64,000 bases of DNA from B30-G6 sp964633115 (GTDB taxonomy: Bacteria > Desulfobacterota > Desulfobacteria > Desulfobacterales > B30-G6): positions 1 to 64,000 of the forward strand of contig CAZWEO010000001.1 of the NCBI GenBank assembly GCA_964633115.1. Reading direction: 5' to 3'. Of the stretch, positions 34,768 through 43,377 are shown piece by piece. The notes under the pieces are model-generated. The model was not told the origin of the DNA, ran no database searches, and saw only the letters and a program-made list of their open reading frames with translations. The position numbers and the translations under genes were made by a program. Positions within the stretch are counted from its first letter, which is position 1; every line of letters starts with the position of its first letter.

Positions 34768-35993
34768 AGCGCCTAATCCCGCCTAAAAGATGTTACCGAA
34801 TAGTTGCTTTTTTGGTGTTACTGTTTGTGATTTCCGGCTGCGGTTACCTGCAACGGAAACCAGAAATCTCACCAGCGACAGCCTTAAAAAAGCTTAGACC
34901 ATCCCATTATCCTGATTTCAAAGATCATCACCACTACGACGGTTTGATCCATAGCATTAAACAAAGTCTATCATATCTAAATAGAGTGCCCCGTGATCGA
35001 ACCTTTATTTATGGCGAAGACACCTTTACAGCCAAGCACCTCATGGAATCGCTGAACAGGCTGGCTGAATTAATTGCAGAAAATCCATCTGAAATTGAAC
35101 TCAATCAGTTTATTGGCCAAAACTGCCTTGTTTATCAATCCGTGGGTAGCAACTGGAAAAGAGAGGTCTTATTTACCGGATATTATGAGCCGACCCTTTT
35201 GGGTAGCCTGACCCCAAGCGATGAATATCAACACCCGGTTTATGCACTACCATATGATTTGATTCGTATTGATCTTTCACCGTTCTCCGAACGTTATGCG
35301 GGCCAATCTATCGTCGGACGCTATACGGGTTCGACGGTGGTTCCGTATTATGATCGACGTCAAATTGAACAACCCAATTCGCCCGTATCCCAGTCCAGCG
35401 AAATTTTGGCCTGGATTAAATATCCGATTGATTTGTTTTTTTTACAAATTCAGGGATCTGGTCGTCTGTTATTGCCCAATGGCCTTCATATCAATTTGCA
35501 TTACCATGCCAGCAATGGGCATCCCTACCGCAGCATCGGAAAATTATTGATCGATGAAGGTAAAATCGCCAAAGAAAATATGTCGATGCAAGCCATCCGG
35601 GCCTATCTGCATGAAAATCCAGATGAACGTGTGCGCATTTTTAACCATAATCCCAGCTATGTATTTTTTAAGACCGAACCGGAGGGGCCCATTGGCTATT
35701 TGCAGGAACCGTTGACACCTGAACGTTCAGTGGCTACGGATCGACGTATTTTTCCACCCGGTGCCTTCGGTTATATCGAAACGGTTCGCCCGATTGTAAC
35801 GCAGTCCGGGCAGATTGAATCATGGAACGATTTCAACGCTTTTATCCTCAACCAGGACACCGGAGGGGCCATAAGAGGTCCTGGGCGGGTCGATTTGTTT
35901 TGGGGAAATGGTCCCTATGCTGAGGTGGCCGCCGGTCATATGCAGCATCCTGGCACGATATATTTCATCGTCTTGAAACCAAAAGATTCATAA
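34764..35993 (+). CDS. mltA: membrane-bound lytic murein transglycosylase A
   Basis: A 409-residue lipoprotein with lipobox VISGCG. MltA signatures are VLFTGYYEPTLLGS, FFLQIQGSGRLLLPNG, and the 3D domain with the catalytic Asp in NQDTGGAIRGPGRVDLFWGNG. It cleaves the glycan strand to 1,6-anhydroMurNAc at the outer membrane. Start overlaps rmuC (ATGA). Confidence 0.95.
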   Translation: MKRLIPPKRCYRIVAFLVLLFVISGCGYLQRKPEISPATALKKLRPSHYPDFKDHHHYDGLIHSIKQSLSYLNRVPRDRTFIYGEDTFTAKHLMESLNRLAELIAENPSEIELNQFIGQNCLVYQSVGSNWKREVLFTGYYEPTLLGSLTPSDEYQHPVYALPYDLIRIDLSPFSERYAGQSIVGRYTGSTVVPYYDRRQIEQPNSPVSQSSEILAWIKYPIDLFFLQIQGSGRLLLPNGLHINLHYHASNGHPYRSIGKLLIDEGKIAKENMSMQAIRAYLHENPDERVRIFNHNPSYVFFKTEPEGPIGYLQEPLTPERSVATDRRIFPPGAFGYIETVRPIVTQSGQIESWNDFNAFILNQDTGGAIRGPGRVDLFWGNGPYAEVAAGHMQHPGTIYFIVLKPKDS

Positions 35994-35996
35994 CAG

Positions 35997-36024
35997 TTGA
36001 CACATCGGCTGGTTATAATATATC
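35997..36024 (+). promoter_or_regulatory. promoter candidate for tatA-tatC
   Basis: TTGACA (35997-36002) and TATATC (36019-36024) separated by 16 bases, about 80 bases before the first tat gene. A TATAAT-like string overlaps the spacer. Confidence 0.5.
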
Positions 36025-36103
36025 TCATGAAAAAAATTTCCCGAAAATAGCCTCACGACATTGTGGGTGAAACAGATATGCTTTCGGGTAGATAGGAGTT
36101 TAT

Positions 36104-36571
36104 ATGTTCGGTATTGGTATGCCGGAAATGCTGTTGATCGTAGCCGTTGCCCTGATTGTCATCGGCCCCAAAAAGCTGCCCGATCTGGCCAAATCCCTTG
36201 GACGGGCCATGGGCGAATTTAAAAAGGCCACCAGCGACATCAAAGAGTCCATCGGCGCCGAAGCTGATTTTAAAGAGGTCAAAGAGACCTTCGATGATCT
36301 TCAAAAAGATATCAAAGGTACCGTAACCTTTGATAATATCGATGACTACCAACCCAAAACTGATCCTTCCATGCAAAGTGCCAGCGTCCCATCCTCTAAA
36401 CACCCTAGCGACGACACACTTGGCAGCGATGACGCCATTGGAGACCTAAAAGAAGCTTTTGATGACCTGAACCAGACGGAATCCAAGTCCCCTGCCGACG
36501 AACCAACGGAATCTGATGTGTCCGCAACCAACCCGGATGCAACCAAAGAGGATACCCCCAGCAATGAGTGA
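36104..36571 (+). CDS. Sec-independent translocase subunit TatA/TatB
   Basis: 155 residues. A short N-terminal TM begins with FGIGMPEMLLIVAVALIVIG, followed by the hinge PKKLPDLAKSLGRAMGEFKKA and an amphipathic helix. An acidic Ser/Asp-rich tail of about 60 residues ends the protein. The GPKKLP hinge and length suggest TatB or a bifunctional TatA/B. AGGAG precedes the ATG. It overlaps tatC by 8 bases and would serve Tat cargo such as the binding protein encoded at 59.1 kb. Confidence 0.9.
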   Translation: MFGIGMPEMLLIVAVALIVIGPKKLPDLAKSLGRAMGEFKKATSDIKESIGAEADFKEVKETFDDLQKDIKGTVTFDNIDDYQPKTDPSMQSASVPSSKHPSDDTLGSDDAIGDLKEAFDDLNQTESKSPADEPTESDVSATNPDATKEDTPSNE

Positions 36572-37325
36572 GGATGATAAAGTCCCTTTCACGTCCCATT
36601 TGGAAGAGCTGCGCAATCGTATGATCAAAGGCTTCATCGCCGTCGGTGTTGGTTTTGTGGTATCTTACATTTTTAAGGAACAGCTGTTTCAAATATTGAC
36701 CGCCCCTTTAATCTCCGTAATGGGCGCGGATGATACCATGATTTATACCAATTTACCCGAAGCGTTCTTCACGTTTCTTAAGGCCGCTTTATTATCCGGA
36801 ATTATGGTTGCATCTCCGGTTATCTTTTATCAATTCTGGATGTTCACCGCACCGGGACTTTATAAGAAAGAAAAGCGTCTGCTCCTGCCAATTGTGTTTT
36901 TATCATCTCTTTTTTTTGTGGGTGGCGCGCTATTTGGCTACTTTGTTGTTTTTCCGTGGGGGTTTAAATTTTTTCTGGGCTTTGCAACAGACACCATCAA
37001 AGCCATGCCATCCATGAAGGAGTACCTCAGTTTCTCCTCCAAATTGTTGTTGGCCTTCGGATTGGTCTTTGAACTGCCTCTGGTGATAACCTTCCTGGCC
37101 AAGCTGGGGATTGTATCCGTTCCATTTTTAAAGAAAAATCGAAAATATGCACTACTTCTCTTTTTTGCCGGAGCGGCGATATTGACCCCACCGGATGTGG
37201 TCACGCAGATCATGATGGCCCTGCCGCTGATGGTGCTGTATGAAATCAGTATCGTGGGCGCGCGGATCTTCGGGAAAAAGAAAGCCGTGGTGGAAGAAAC
37301 CCCACCTGAAGCCGCTGATGCTTAG
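36564..37325 (+). CDS. tatC: Sec-independent translocase TatC
   Basis: 253 residues with six predicted TMs. PFTSHLEELRNRMIKGF is the conserved N-terminal cytoplasmic motif, and LLAFGLVFELPLVITFLAKLG carries the conserved Glu region in TM3/4. ATG 36564 starts inside the tatA/B stop region (ATGAGTGA). TatC binds the twin-arginine signal. The following cytochrome c3 gene is probably Sec-exported, not a Tat cargo. Confidence 0.95.
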   Translation: MSEDDKVPFTSHLEELRNRMIKGFIAVGVGFVVSYIFKEQLFQILTAPLISVMGADDTMIYTNLPEAFFTFLKAALLSGIMVASPVIFYQFWMFTAPGLYKKEKRLLLPIVFLSSLFFVGGALFGYFVVFPWGFKFFLGFATDTIKAMPSMKEYLSFSSKLLLAFGLVFELPLVITFLAKLGIVSVPFLKKNRKYALLLFFAGAAILTPPDVVTQIMMALPLMVLYEISIVGARIFGKKKAVVEETPPEAADA

Positions 37326-37409
37326 CCATTGACAGTATTATGGATACTTGATACCTAAAACACGCAAGCAATGAAAAATAGGAACCATGAAAGGAGGCAA
37401 GGGGAACCA

Positions 37410-37910
37410 ATGAAATCAAAGGGATATCTAACTGCCATCGCCATCGGTGTGCTCGTACTTTTCGCATCTGTAGCCTTATATGCTGGAACGACCGTGCCGG
37501 ATGTTTTCAAATTGGAAAACGATTACGAACATAAAAAAGCCATTGTTGAATTTTCCCATAAAAAACACGCTGAAGAATATGCCAGCAAAAATCCGAAACT
37601 GTATAAAAATAAATGTGGTGAGTGCCATCACGACGAAAACAACAAACCCTTAACAGATCTTAAAGAAGGGGATGCTGTTCAAAAATGTATCGAGTGCCAC
37701 AAAAAGCCCGGCGAGGTACCCAAGAAAGTCAAGCAAGGATGGAAAGCCAAAAAGGTTAAGAAAAAAGAAAAAGATATAATGTCACGTGAGTGGCATGCTG
37801 AAGCCATTCATGACAATTGCCGCGTCTGCCATAAAAAATGGAATAAGGCAAATAAGTCCAAAGCAGCGCCGACCACCTGCGTCAAGTGCCATCCCAAACA
37901 AGAAAAATAA
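37410..37910 (+). CDS. periplasmic tetraheme cytochrome c3
   Basis: 166 residues: a Sec signal peptide (to about residue 28), then four CxxCH sites (CGECH, CIECH, CRVCH, CVKCH) and additional His (FSHKKH, CHHDE, EWHAEAIHDN) able to act as distal ligands. This is a class III cytochrome c3, which accepts electrons from periplasmic hydrogenase or formate dehydrogenase in sulfate reducers. The mature part is strongly Lys-rich, typical of redox partner docking. ATG 37410 is chosen because it begins the signal peptide. Confidence 0.92.
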   Translation: MKSKGYLTAIAIGVLVLFASVALYAGTTVPDVFKLENDYEHKKAIVEFSHKKHAEEYASKNPKLYKNKCGECHHDENNKPLTDLKEGDAVQKCIECHKKPGEVPKKVKQGWKAKKVKKKEKDIMSREWHAEAIHDNCRVCHKKWNKANKSKAAPTTCVKCHPKQEK

Positions 37911-37931
37911 ACTAGCCGAAAAATAAAAAAA

Positions 37932-37970
37932 GGGCCCACGCAATTTCAATGCGGGCCCTTTTTTATTTTT
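37932..37970. terminator. bidirectional terminator between cytochrome and dsr operon end
   Basis: GGGCCC-AC-GCA and TGC-GGGCCC arms around a short loop, with T-runs on both strands. It lies between the convergent cytochrome c3 gene and the PrmA-like gene that ends the dsr block, and its 3' end overlaps the last codons of the latter. Confidence 0.8.
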
Positions 37971-38778
37971 GGAATCCCACCGCTACCCAACCCTTAGCGT
38001 GTTCCCGCCACACTAGTTTTAACCTATTTTGCTCCCCTGTTGCAACCAGCGCGTCGCGTTCTTGGCTTTGAATACCAGACAGAAGCAAAAAGCCATCCAA
38101 CTTCAAATTCTGTTTCATTTTAGGCAGGTAGGCACTCAGGGTGGGCCATCGCAAATTGGCTATAATCAGATCAAACGAATCCTGTATACTTTCAAAGGCT
38201 TGCGGCGAAATACGTATGCAATCATCCAGCGTATTAATTCGAACGTTTCTTTTAGCTTCCGAAATCGATATCGGATCCAAATCAATACCCATTCCTCGTT
38301 TGAGGCCCATCTGAACCGCAGCGATTATCAGAATGCCTGATCCGGTTCCGATATCCAGAGCGGATGTGTGTTCCAATGCCACTAGCTCCGGCCGTAATTT
38401 TATCAAGGTTTCAAGGCCCTTTAGGCATAATCGCGTTGTGGCATGCTGGCCACTGCCAAAGGATATGCCATGTCCCATATTGATAACCACGTCTCCAGAA
38501 TTCGATTTGAAGTTGCAATTATCTGGCTTGATAACCACCCGACCCGATATCCGTACTGGTTTATTCAGAGCGGTTTCGATAAACGTGTGACCGTTCTCGA
38601 CGACATACATGAGTTCGGATTGATCGATAAGTGCCCGCATGACCGATCGAAGCGCACTTTTCTCATTCCGGTTACGACAGGACAATTCCTTTTGGATATC
38701 CGCAAGCGTTAAGCGTCGCTCAGCATCGCCAATAATGGTCAGTATTTTTTGCTGAAGTTCTGCTTCAGACATGATCAT
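37963..38778 (-). CDS. PrmA-like methyltransferase linked to dsr block
   Basis: 271 residues: an N-terminal winged-helix-like region (about 1-75) unlike the PrmA L11-binding domain, then a PrmA-like core with GHGISFGSGQHATT, ALDIGTGSGILIIAAVQMG and DLIIANLRWPT. The IIANLRWP motif replaces the NPPY-type motif. Its ATG overlaps the dsrN stop by 4 bases (ATGA), so it is translationally coupled to a siroheme-modification gene. A true prmA exists at 28.6 kb, so a different substrate is likely. Target unknown. Confidence 0.8.
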   Translation of the reverse strand: MIMSEAELQQKILTIIGDAERRLTLADIQKELSCRNRNEKSALRSVMRALIDQSELMYVVENGHTFIETALNKPVRISGRVVIKPDNCNFKSNSGDVVINMGHGISFGSGQHATTRLCLKGLETLIKLRPELVALEHTSALDIGTGSGILIIAAVQMGLKRGMGIDLDPISISEAKRNVRINTLDDCIRISPQAFESIQDSFDLIIANLRWPTLSAYLPKMKQNLKLDGFLLLSGIQSQERDALVATGEQNRLKLVWREHAKGWVAVGFQK

Positions 38779-40265
38779 TGGGAATGATTATTATGGAAGG
38801 AACGGGCCGCTGCCACCACTTGCTCGGCCCATTGACGTGTTCCCAGAGCATGGATATGCGTATAAGTAGCCAGTACGTTTTTGCGACAAATGCCGTCGCG
38901 GCCATCTACGATCCCAGCACCCCGCTCAACGTGAAAAACCAGCTGTGCTGATATATCTGGGCTTTGAATCACTTTGGAATAGTGGAATTCATGCCCCCGA
39001 ATCTGGGTTCCGATGGTATAAAATGGATTCTCACGATCAACATTGATGATGGTATAACCATGGCCTTGGGGGCGTTTATTCAAATTAAAAACCAGCGGGA
39101 AAAAACCCACCATGTCAAAGACATCCGCTTGCAGTTGCAACTGTTTCCCCAAATACATCAAGCCCCCACACTCCGCATAGATGGGCAAACCGTTTTCGGC
39201 GTATTCACGTATCTGTTTGCGGTAGGTCTCATTTGCGGCCAGCTCCTTGGCATGGGTCTCTGGGAAGCCGCCACCAATATAGAGAGCATCGATCTTCGGA
39301 AGTCTCTTTTCGCTTAAAGGACTGGTAAACACCAGTTCAGCTCCCGCTGCGGTCAAAGATTCCAAATTTTCCGGATAGTAAAATTGGAAGGCTGAATCTC
39401 GAATTATTCCAATCCTGGGGGCAGGACCGCTTGTCTCGATCTTTTCAAAGCAGACCGATGATTCCGTTACAAGTTGGGGTTTCCCTGGTCGTTTTAATTC
39501 TGTTTGATTGCTCTGTTTGGCACCAGCGGCTTTAGGTCTCAGATTACCGCCATAACCGGCTAGCCTTACAATTTCTTCCAGATCGATGTGCTTTGAAATG
39601 ACATCAGAGATGGTCTGGATAGATGTGTTTGCCCAGCTATGTTCAGGGGTCGGCACCAAACCCATATGCCTTTCCGGAAATGCCTGATTGCGAAGCTTGG
39701 GCACCGCTCCCAGTACTGGAAGGTCACAATAGTGCTCAATACAGGTCCGCAGATTATTCTCATGTCGCGGCCCGGCAACCCGATTGAGGATGACACCTTT
39801 GATTTTGACTTGCGGATCAAAGTGTTGACACCCCATCACCACTGCAGCCATGGTACGGGTTGTTTTGGTGCCATCGATACACAAAATGACCGGAAGATTT
39901 AGATATTTGGCCAGTTCGGCCGTGCTGGTTTGACCAGTTCGTTCAATACTATCATATAGGCCACGATTACCTTCGACGATTGCCAGATCCGAATCTTTAA
40001 CATAGCAGTCAAAGGAGCCACTTATGGTTTCTTTGGAAATCAGATAAGTATCCAGATTATAACAGGGGCGGTCTGCCGCTAGCGCAAGCCAGCCGGCGTC
40101 AATATAATCGGGACCTTTTTTGAAAGGCGAGATGGTAAAACCGCACTGGGTCAGTGCTGCAATGATGCCGACGGAAAAAATGGTTTTCCCGGATCCACCG
40201 CGTAAAGCGGATATAACGATGCCGGGAAATCCAGTTTTTTCTCTGTGTGGTTGGATGGGTTTCAA
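38775..40265 (-). CDS. dsrN: cobyrinate a,c-diamide synthase / DsrN
   Basis: 496 residues of the CbiA family. It has an N-terminal P-loop ATPase-like domain (ISALRGGSGKTIFSVGI) and a C-terminal class I glutaminase with the catalytic Cys in YAECGGLMYLG. In dsr operons this protein is named DsrN and is proposed to amidate siroheme for dissimilatory sulfite reductase. The start is TTG with no strong Shine-Dalgarno, unusual in this operon. A linker of about 25 residues near 240-275 is poorly conserved. Position after dsrD supports the dsrN call over a cobalamin role. Confidence 0.9.
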   Translation of the reverse strand: MKPIQPHREKTGFPGIVISALRGGSGKTIFSVGIIAALTQCGFTISPFKKGPDYIDAGWLALAADRPCYNLDTYLISKETISGSFDCYVKDSDLAIVEGNRGLYDSIERTGQTSTAELAKYLNLPVILCIDGTKTTRTMAAVVMGCQHFDPQVKIKGVILNRVAGPRHENNLRTCIEHYCDLPVLGAVPKLRNQAFPERHMGLVPTPEHSWANTSIQTISDVISKHIDLEEIVRLAGYGGNLRPKAAGAKQSNQTELKRPGKPQLVTESSVCFEKIETSGPAPRIGIIRDSAFQFYYPENLESLTAAGAELVFTSPLSEKRLPKIDALYIGGGFPETHAKELAANETYRKQIREYAENGLPIYAECGGLMYLGKQLQLQADVFDMVGFFPLVFNLNKRPQGHGYTIINVDRENPFYTIGTQIRGHEFHYSKVIQSPDISAQLVFHVERGAGIVDGRDGICRKNVLATYTHIHALGTRQWAEQVVAAARSFHNNHSQ

Positions 40266-40307
40266 TAAAACGTCGTTACAGAGAAACAGTCGAAACTGAG
40301 TGCAAAA

Positions 40308-40547
40308 TTAGTCTTCGTGTTCAGCCCCGGCTTGTTTACCTGTCCCTGGCAGGCCATAGAGCGAGGTGCTGCCGCTGGACCAGTATTCGAGTACACCTTC
40401 TACGATCATTTGATTGACAAACTTCTTGGCCGCGCGCGGTTTTTCGCCGATTATTTTTGCCAGGTCGTTGAAATAGAACTTGGATTTAGATTTTTGCTTT
40501 TTCATTAGCCCGGCGACTAATTTTTCTTTGGCCTCTTCGTAATCCAT
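40308..40547 (-). CDS. dsrD: dissimilatory sulfite reductase protein DsrD
   Basis: 79 residues with a winged-helix fold signature (YFNDLAKIIGEKPRAAKKFVNQMIVEG). DsrD is a small protein found with dsrAB in sulfate reducers and reported to stimulate sulfite reduction activity in DsrAB. The C terminus is Gly/acid-rich. It lies between dsrB and dsrN, the classic order, with GAGG before the ATG. Confidence 0.95.
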   Translation of the reverse strand: MDYEEAKEKLVAGLMKKQKSKSKFYFNDLAKIIGEKPRAAKKFVNQMIVEGVLEYWSSGSTSLYGLPGTGKQAGAEHED

Positions 40548-40608
40548 TTTTTAACCTCTTCAGTTGTAGCGGGAGACCCTATGGTAGGGTCCCCCGGTTT
40601 TAGCGCTC

Positions 40609-41754
40609 TTAGAACTTGAATTGGGTCGTCTGACGCCATGTAGAATAAGCTGGATCACGGAAGTCATCGATGAGGTGATGCGTAAATTCGAGTTCACATT
40701 TCTCGAAGAAACGCTCCCAGCCGATTCGTTCGGCCCATTCGCCCACACGCTCATACTTGTTGGCGCCGGCGGCATAGGCTTCCACGATATTTTTGATGCA
40801 TTCAGTGGTAGATTCCCAGCGCGGTGCCTCATTGGGCAGGAAGGCCACAACAACCTTGGAGAACTTAGGCGCCGTAATCCGGTTAGAAACCTTACCACCG
40901 GCCATGATAACGATACCGTCGCCGACATCATCGGCCAGAGGCATGGCGGGGCACATGGTATAGCAGTTGCCACAGAACATACACCGTTCATTCTTTACGG
41001 CGACACTCTTCAATGTCTTGCCGTTAACTTCTACCTTGGCCGGCTTGACAGCCGCGGTCGGGCAGGCCGCGATGGCCAACGGGATCTCACACATTTTGTC
41101 CACATACTCATGATCCAACATAGGCGGTTTGCGGTGATATCCCAAAATGGCGATATCAGAACAATGCACCGCACCACACATGTTCAGGCAGCAGGCCAGG
41201 GATACGCGCAGCTGGGCCGGTAGGCGATGGTCTTTAAAATCATCGAACAGCACGTCCATGGTGGCCTTGACCGGGCCGGAAGCATCCGTTGCCGGTGTAT
41301 GACAGTGAATCCATCCCTGGGTATGCACGATATTGGTCACGCCAGCGCCGGTTCCGCCCACGGGGAATTTGAAGCTGCCACCGTCGAACTTACGGCTTTC
41401 CAGATCCTGAACCAAAGGATCGACTTTGTCCTCGCTGTCCACCATGAACTCAATGTTGTTACGGGTAGTAAAACGTAGGTAGCCGTCGCAATGTTTGTCG
41501 GCAATTTCGCAGATTTCGCGAATATGGGTGACACTCATAAGACGAGCCCCGCCGCAGCGTACGGTAAAGACCTTGTCGCCGGATTCGGCCACATGCACCA
41601 GCACGCCTGGTTTCAATATTTCATGATAGAGCCATTTACCCTTGTTGGCAGCAATGACCGGAGGGTAAAACTCATCATATTTTCTCGGACCGATGTCGGA
41701 GATCCTGTTTTCCATCGGTTTGTCCGGATTGTATCCTGAAGAAATAAATGCCAT
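40609..41754 (-). CDS. dsrB: dissimilatory sulfite reductase beta subunit
   Basis: 381 residues. Siroheme/Fe-S-ligating Cys lie in SLACCLNMCGAVHCSD, and a ferredoxin domain in RCMFCGNCYTMCPAMP. DsrB carries the active siroheme in the alpha2beta2 enzyme that reduces sulfite, feeding DsrC trisulfide chemistry. AGGAGGGG lies before the ATG. It follows dsrA by 12 bases. Length is typical. Confidence 0.97.
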   Translation of the reverse strand: MAFISSGYNPDKPMENRISDIGPRKYDEFYPPVIAANKGKWLYHEILKPGVLVHVAESGDKVFTVRCGGARLMSVTHIREICEIADKHCDGYLRFTTRNNIEFMVDSEDKVDPLVQDLESRKFDGGSFKFPVGGTGAGVTNIVHTQGWIHCHTPATDASGPVKATMDVLFDDFKDHRLPAQLRVSLACCLNMCGAVHCSDIAILGYHRKPPMLDHEYVDKMCEIPLAIAACPTAAVKPAKVEVNGKTLKSVAVKNERCMFCGNCYTMCPAMPLADDVGDGIVIMAGGKVSNRITAPKFSKVVVAFLPNEAPRWESTTECIKNIVEAYAAGANKYERVGEWAERIGWERFFEKCELEFTHHLIDDFRDPAYSTWRQTTQFKF

Positions 41755-41766
41755 GGTTTTCCCCTC

Positions 41767-43080
41767 CTATCTCTGATGATGTTTTCTGAATTCATTGACG
41801 TCACGATCCCATCCACCCTCAACTTCGTCTTCATTCCAGAAGATATACGGATTGGTTCTCGGCTCTTGCACGTGACGTGGATCTGGGTCGATGCCGGTGG
41901 CCTCGAGCAGTTTCTGGAAGCCTTGCCGTTTCATCAATTCACCGACACGCTCACGGTTTTTGCCTTCTTCCATCCACCAGTCCCAAATGCCTTCAATGAC
42001 TTCTTTGATTTCATCATACGGTTCTTCCACCTTAACAAAGGGTACCAACAGGGAGCCCATCTGGGCGCCATCCAGGATCGGTGCTTTGGCGCCGATCAGC
42101 ATGGAAAGGCCTCTATCATCGCCAATTCTTAAAGCTCTGGGCATGACGTTGATACAGTGCATGCAGCGCGTACATTCCTTGGAGTCTATTTTGAGATCCT
42201 TGCCTTCCATCCACATACAGTTGGTGGGACACAGATCGATGACTTCCTTGTTGATGTCGAAGGCACCCCAGTCACGTCCGCTATGGGCGTTGCCGTTGGG
42301 TGCTATTTCACCACCCATGTAGGCCTGGACCGCTTCCTGGTCAATCTTGATATCGTCGCGCCAGGTCCCGATAAAAGCTATGTCTGCACGGGCAATGGAC
42401 GCCACACAACAGTTGGCGCAACCATCGAATTTAAATTTAAACTTGTAAGGGAATGCCGGCCGATGCAGCTCGTCCTGGTATTCCTGGGTCAAATCGTAGC
42501 AGAGTGCCTGGGTGTCAAAACAGGAATACTCACATCGCGCCGAACCAATACAATCGGACGGGGTCCGCAGGTTAGATCCGGAACCCCCCAGGTCCTGGTC
42601 CATATTATGGGTCATTTCATAGAAAATTTCTTCTATTTGAGGGGTTGTGGTTCCCAGGAAGATGATATCACCGGTGGAGCCATGCATATTGGTGATGCCA
42701 CTACCACGGAAATCCCAAATATCGCAGAGTTTTCTCAAATAATCCGCTGTATAGAACTTACCGCCCGGCTGGGCCACACGCATCGTATGAAAGTGGGCCA
42801 CGCCCGGAAAGTTTTCAGGCTGGTCACAATACCGACCGATAACACCGCCGCCGTATCCGAAAACACCCACGATACCGCCGTGTTTCCAGTGGCAGCGACC
42901 CTGTTTGTAAGAGAGCTCGAGAATACCCAGAAGATCATCGACAACGTCCGTACCTATCTGATACTCGATGTTTCTCTCATTCTTTGCCCTTGCTGCGGCC
43001 TCTTGTTTCAAGTCCGAAACAAAACTTGGCCACGGCCCAGACTCTAACTGGTCCAACAAAGGGGTTTCATGCTTCGCCAT
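41767..43080 (-). CDS. dsrA: dissimilatory sulfite reductase alpha subunit
   Basis: 437 residues. Fe-S/siroheme Cys motifs are DCIGSARCEYSC and GCANCCVASIARAD, and the inserted ferredoxin domain is ECTRCMHCINVMP. This is the structural partner of DsrB; the pair marks a reductive (sulfate-reducing) dsr type by its company with dsrD. AATGGAGGT precedes the ATG. First gene of the dsr operon, with a promoter and palindrome candidate about 60 bases upstream. Confidence 0.98.
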   Translation of the reverse strand: MAKHETPLLDQLESGPWPSFVSDLKQEAAARAKNERNIEYQIGTDVVDDLLGILELSYKQGRCHWKHGGIVGVFGYGGGVIGRYCDQPENFPGVAHFHTMRVAQPGGKFYTADYLRKLCDIWDFRGSGITNMHGSTGDIIFLGTTTPQIEEIFYEMTHNMDQDLGGSGSNLRTPSDCIGSARCEYSCFDTQALCYDLTQEYQDELHRPAFPYKFKFKFDGCANCCVASIARADIAFIGTWRDDIKIDQEAVQAYMGGEIAPNGNAHSGRDWGAFDINKEVIDLCPTNCMWMEGKDLKIDSKECTRCMHCINVMPRALRIGDDRGLSMLIGAKAPILDGAQMGSLLVPFVKVEEPYDEIKEVIEGIWDWWMEEGKNRERVGELMKRQGFQKLLEATGIDPDPRHVQEPRTNPYIFWNEDEVEGGWDRDVNEFRKHHQR

Positions 43081-43128
43081 CTTAGTACCTCCATTTTAAT
43101 TAATATTAAGCTTCCGAAAACAACAAAA

Positions 43129-43159
43129 TTTATACCCCTAAAAGGTTTAAACCTGTCAC
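43129..43159 (-). promoter_or_regulatory. dsrA promoter candidate with palindromic operator
   Basis: On the minus strand GTGACA (43159-43154) and TATAAA (43134-43129) are 19 bases apart, slightly long. A perfect 12-bp palindrome AGGTTTAAACCT (43143-43154) lies between them, well placed for a repressor or activator. Nothing else was recognised in the 297-base gap upstream of dsrA. Confidence 0.45.
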
Positions 43160-43377
43160 CTCCTCTCAATCCAATTTCTGTTTACTGCCTATATTTATTC
43201 ATGCTTGAATGTTTTTACCAAGGAGCAGATATAAAATGGATCTGGGTTGATGTCAATAAAAATCCATTGATTCCTGGCACTAATAAAAGGGATAAATTCA
43301 AACCTTTGACTCAACACGACATGATGTGGTTGATTGCCAATTTTTTGGACTATATTGTGATTTTTTGATGAAGGATA

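Noticed and set aside
42157..43047. Long ORF antisense to dsrA (also 40621-41223 antisense to dsrB)
   Set aside because: Shadow of the strongly biased coding frame of the sulfite reductase subunits, with no family resemblance.
43069..43368. 99-codon plus-strand ORF between dsrA and the upstream unknown gene
   Set aside because: Covers the predicted dsrA promoter, lacks a Shine-Dalgarno and has no recognisable sequence.
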